A DNA stretch of 5,977 nt from Candidatus Woesearchaeota archaeon. Its GTDB lineage: Archaea > Nanobdellota > Nanobdellia > Woesearchaeales > 21-14-0-10-32-9. Where the stretch lies: contig SKHC01000004.1 of assembly GCA_007117145.1 (NCBI GenBank), positions 1 through 5,977 of the forward strand. Reading direction: 5' to 3'. Shown here piece by piece: positions 5,188 to 5,977 of the stretch (the stretch's first letter is position 1; every line of letters starts with the position of its first letter). Both the position numbers and the translations under genes were made by a program. The notes under the pieces are model-generated. The model saw only the letters and a list, made by a program, of their open reading frames with translations, had not been told where the DNA came from and searched no databases.

Positions 5188-5607
5188 TTAAGAGAGTTTA
5201 TCAACACGCCTCTTATGTCTTCCCCCTTCAAATTTAGTTTCCAAAAACTCAACCACTATACCTTTAATATCTTCCTCGCTAAATTCCTTAGAGCCACTAA
5301 GAACTAAGACATTAGCATTATTATGCGCTCTTGACATGCGAGCATCATCAGAATTATAAGCAAGAGCAGCCCTCACGTTTTTATGCCTGTTTGCAGCTAT
5401 ACTTATACCAATACCTGTGCCACAAGCTAAAAAACCAAAATCTTCTCCAACCTTTCTTGCAACCAAGCCGGCAAAATCAGGATAGTCATCACCTGAAGAA
5501 TTCTTCGGGCTCAAATCTTCAAATTCAACTCCTAAGTCTTCAAGCACTCTCAAAAACTTATCTTTAACTTTTTTGCCAGCATGATCTGACGCAACAACGA
5601 ATCTCAT
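5188..5607 (-). CDS. rpiB: Ribose-5-phosphate isomerase B
   Basis: RpiB interconverts ribose 5-phosphate and ribulose 5-phosphate, feeding nucleotide synthesis; it is a cytoplasmic enzyme of the LacAB/RpiB family. The protein has 139 residues, near the usual 140-150. Expected residues are present: the opening VASDHAG with D8 and H9, the active-site C62 followed by the phosphate-binding GTGIGISIAANR (63-74), H95-N96 in RAHNNANVLVL (93-103), and the C-terminal GGRHKRR (128-134) with basic phosphate contacts. No SD precedes the ATG, but a TATA box lies about 25 nt upstream, so it is probably leaderless. The codons (TTT, AAT, TAT, GTT) differ sharply from the + strand genes. Many archaea use the unrelated RpiA, so this is the bacterial-type enzyme. 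A related sugar-phosphate isomerase activity (for example allose-6-P) cannot be excluded. Confidence 0.93.
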   Translation of the reverse strand: MRFVVASDHAGKKVKDKFLRVLEDLGVEFEDLSPKNSSGDDYPDFAGLVARKVGEDFGFLACGTGIGISIAANRHKNVRAALAYNSDDARMSRAHNNANVLVLSGSKEFSEEDIKGIVVEFLETKFEGGRHKRRVDKLS

Positions 5608-5718
5608 AATAAGGTAAATAAAACTAATAATATAAAAGGTTATTCTTTAAACATAATAACTAAAAAGTGATGAAATTGACTTAATAACAAGTACTATTTA
5701 ATACTCAATTCTTTTTTA
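5608..5718. other. Intergenic region between gpmI and rpiB
   Basis: This 111-nt AT-rich gap holds the rpiB TATA box at its left end. On the minus strand it also contains a short T5 run (complement of 5662-5666) that might help terminate gpmI. I see no convincing hairpin, SD or reading frame in it. Confidence 0.4.
5628..5636 (-). promoter_or_regulatory. TATA box of rpiB
   Basis: On the minus strand TTTTATATT (complement of 5628-5636) is centred about 25 nt before the rpiB ATG at 5607. Transcription would start at or within a few bases of the ATG, giving a leaderless message; this agrees with the lack of any SD in the bases before the ATG. Confidence 0.5.
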
Positions 5719-5977
5719 TCAAAACCCAAATAATCGTCTAAGAAAACTCTTCTTTTTTATCAAACTCACACCAGTCATACCTTCAGGTTTATCTAAACCC
5801 AAAAGATCAAGGCAAGTTGGAGCCACATCACTAAGCCCACCATATTTAAGCTTAATCATCTTCTTTTGCAATTCTTTCTTCTTAGAAACCAAGATTAAGT
5901 CTACATCATTTAAAGTATGACTGGTTTGATGAACACCTGACATCTCCTCACAATTACCGTGATCTGCAAAAACAAGA
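5719..5977 (-). CDS. gpmI: 2,3-bisphosphoglycerate-independent phosphoglycerate mutase, C-terminal end (partial)
   Basis: Only the last 86 codons are in the window; the gene enters from the right edge and stops with TGA at 5721-5719. The fragment belongs to the GpmI type of phosphoglycerate mutase, an alkaline-phosphatase-superfamily metalloenzyme that interconverts 3- and 2-phosphoglycerate. The visible motifs are ADHGNCEEM, whose Asp-His pair binds a metal ion, and TSHT about 16 residues later, whose His is the ligand of the other metal site. The family's late GGLSDVAPTCLDLLGLDKP and MTGVSLI follow. The archaeal ApgM type instead has a GDHSTP-like motif, so that type is excluded. One oddity is NDVDLILVS where the family usually has a Pro (NxVPFILV). 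The product supplies the substrate of the enolase encoded opposite, although the two genes are in separate transcription units. Confidence 0.92.
   Translation of the reverse strand, partial: LVFADHGNCEEMSGVHQTSHTLNDVDLILVSKKKELQKKMIKLKYGGLSDVAPTCLDLLGLDKPEGMTGVSLIKKKSFLRRLFGF

Noticed and set aside
5062..5567. Plus-strand frames opposite the VTT gene and rpiB
   Set aside because: They overlap strong minus-strand genes, have no SD, and show low-complexity Asn/Gln/Leu composition without family motifs.
5676..5708. Imperfect inverted repeat (TTGA...TCAA with inner TTAA segments) after gpmI
   Set aside because: The outer stem is only 4 bp with large internal mismatches; such pairs are expected by chance in AT-rich spacer.

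Overview
The window reads as AT-rich archaeal chromosome, roughly one third G+C by eye. The archaeal assignment rests on recognisable archaeal/eukaryal-type proteins (eL42, eS27, aIF2-alpha, Nop10, a PAC2-family protein), on TATA boxes placed about 25 nt before probable start sites, and on leaderless or short-leader genes. The second half carries genes of bacterial flavour (RpiB, the GpmI type of phosphoglycerate mutase, a TVP38/DedA-like membrane protein). That mix fits a small-genome DPANN-like or euryarchaeal lineage, but the lineage is inference.

Left half (1-2896, all + strand). An unrecognised reading frame (1-288) ends inside the TATA box of rpl44e (316-633). After a 90-nt gap with its own TATA box and Shine-Dalgarno (SD) sequence comes a tight five-gene run: rps27e (724-900), aIF2-alpha (901-1677), nop10 (1679-1837), a PAC2-family gene (1818-2573) and a DUF192 gene (2570-2896). 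The genes abut or overlap, so one transcript with translational coupling is likely. The theme is ribosome structure, initiator-tRNA delivery and pseudouridylation-guide RNP assembly, plus a probable proteasome-assembly-type chaperone and an unassigned DUF192 protein.

Centre (2897-3153). This 257-nt gap is not empty. On the minus strand it encodes a 19-residue Lys/Ala peptide (2948-3007) with its own TATA box and extended SD. The gap also holds the divergent enolase promoter and a small hairpin with T-runs where the DUF192 operon and the peptide gene converge.

Right half. Enolase (3154-4413, +) starts at a TTG behind a strong SD. It meets the minus-strand genes end to end with no spacer: a VTT/TVP38 membrane protein (4414-5175), rpiB (5188-5607) and, after a 111-nt gap with a promoter, the C-terminal end of 2,3-bisphosphoglycerate-independent phosphoglycerate mutase (5719 to the window edge). 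Enolase and phosphoglycerate mutase catalyse consecutive steps of lower glycolysis/gluconeogenesis, and RpiB interconverts ribose-5-P and ribulose-5-P, so this is a central carbon locus.

No tRNA, rRNA, CRISPR array, insertion sequence or attachment site was seen. The least explained element is the 19-residue basic peptide gene.
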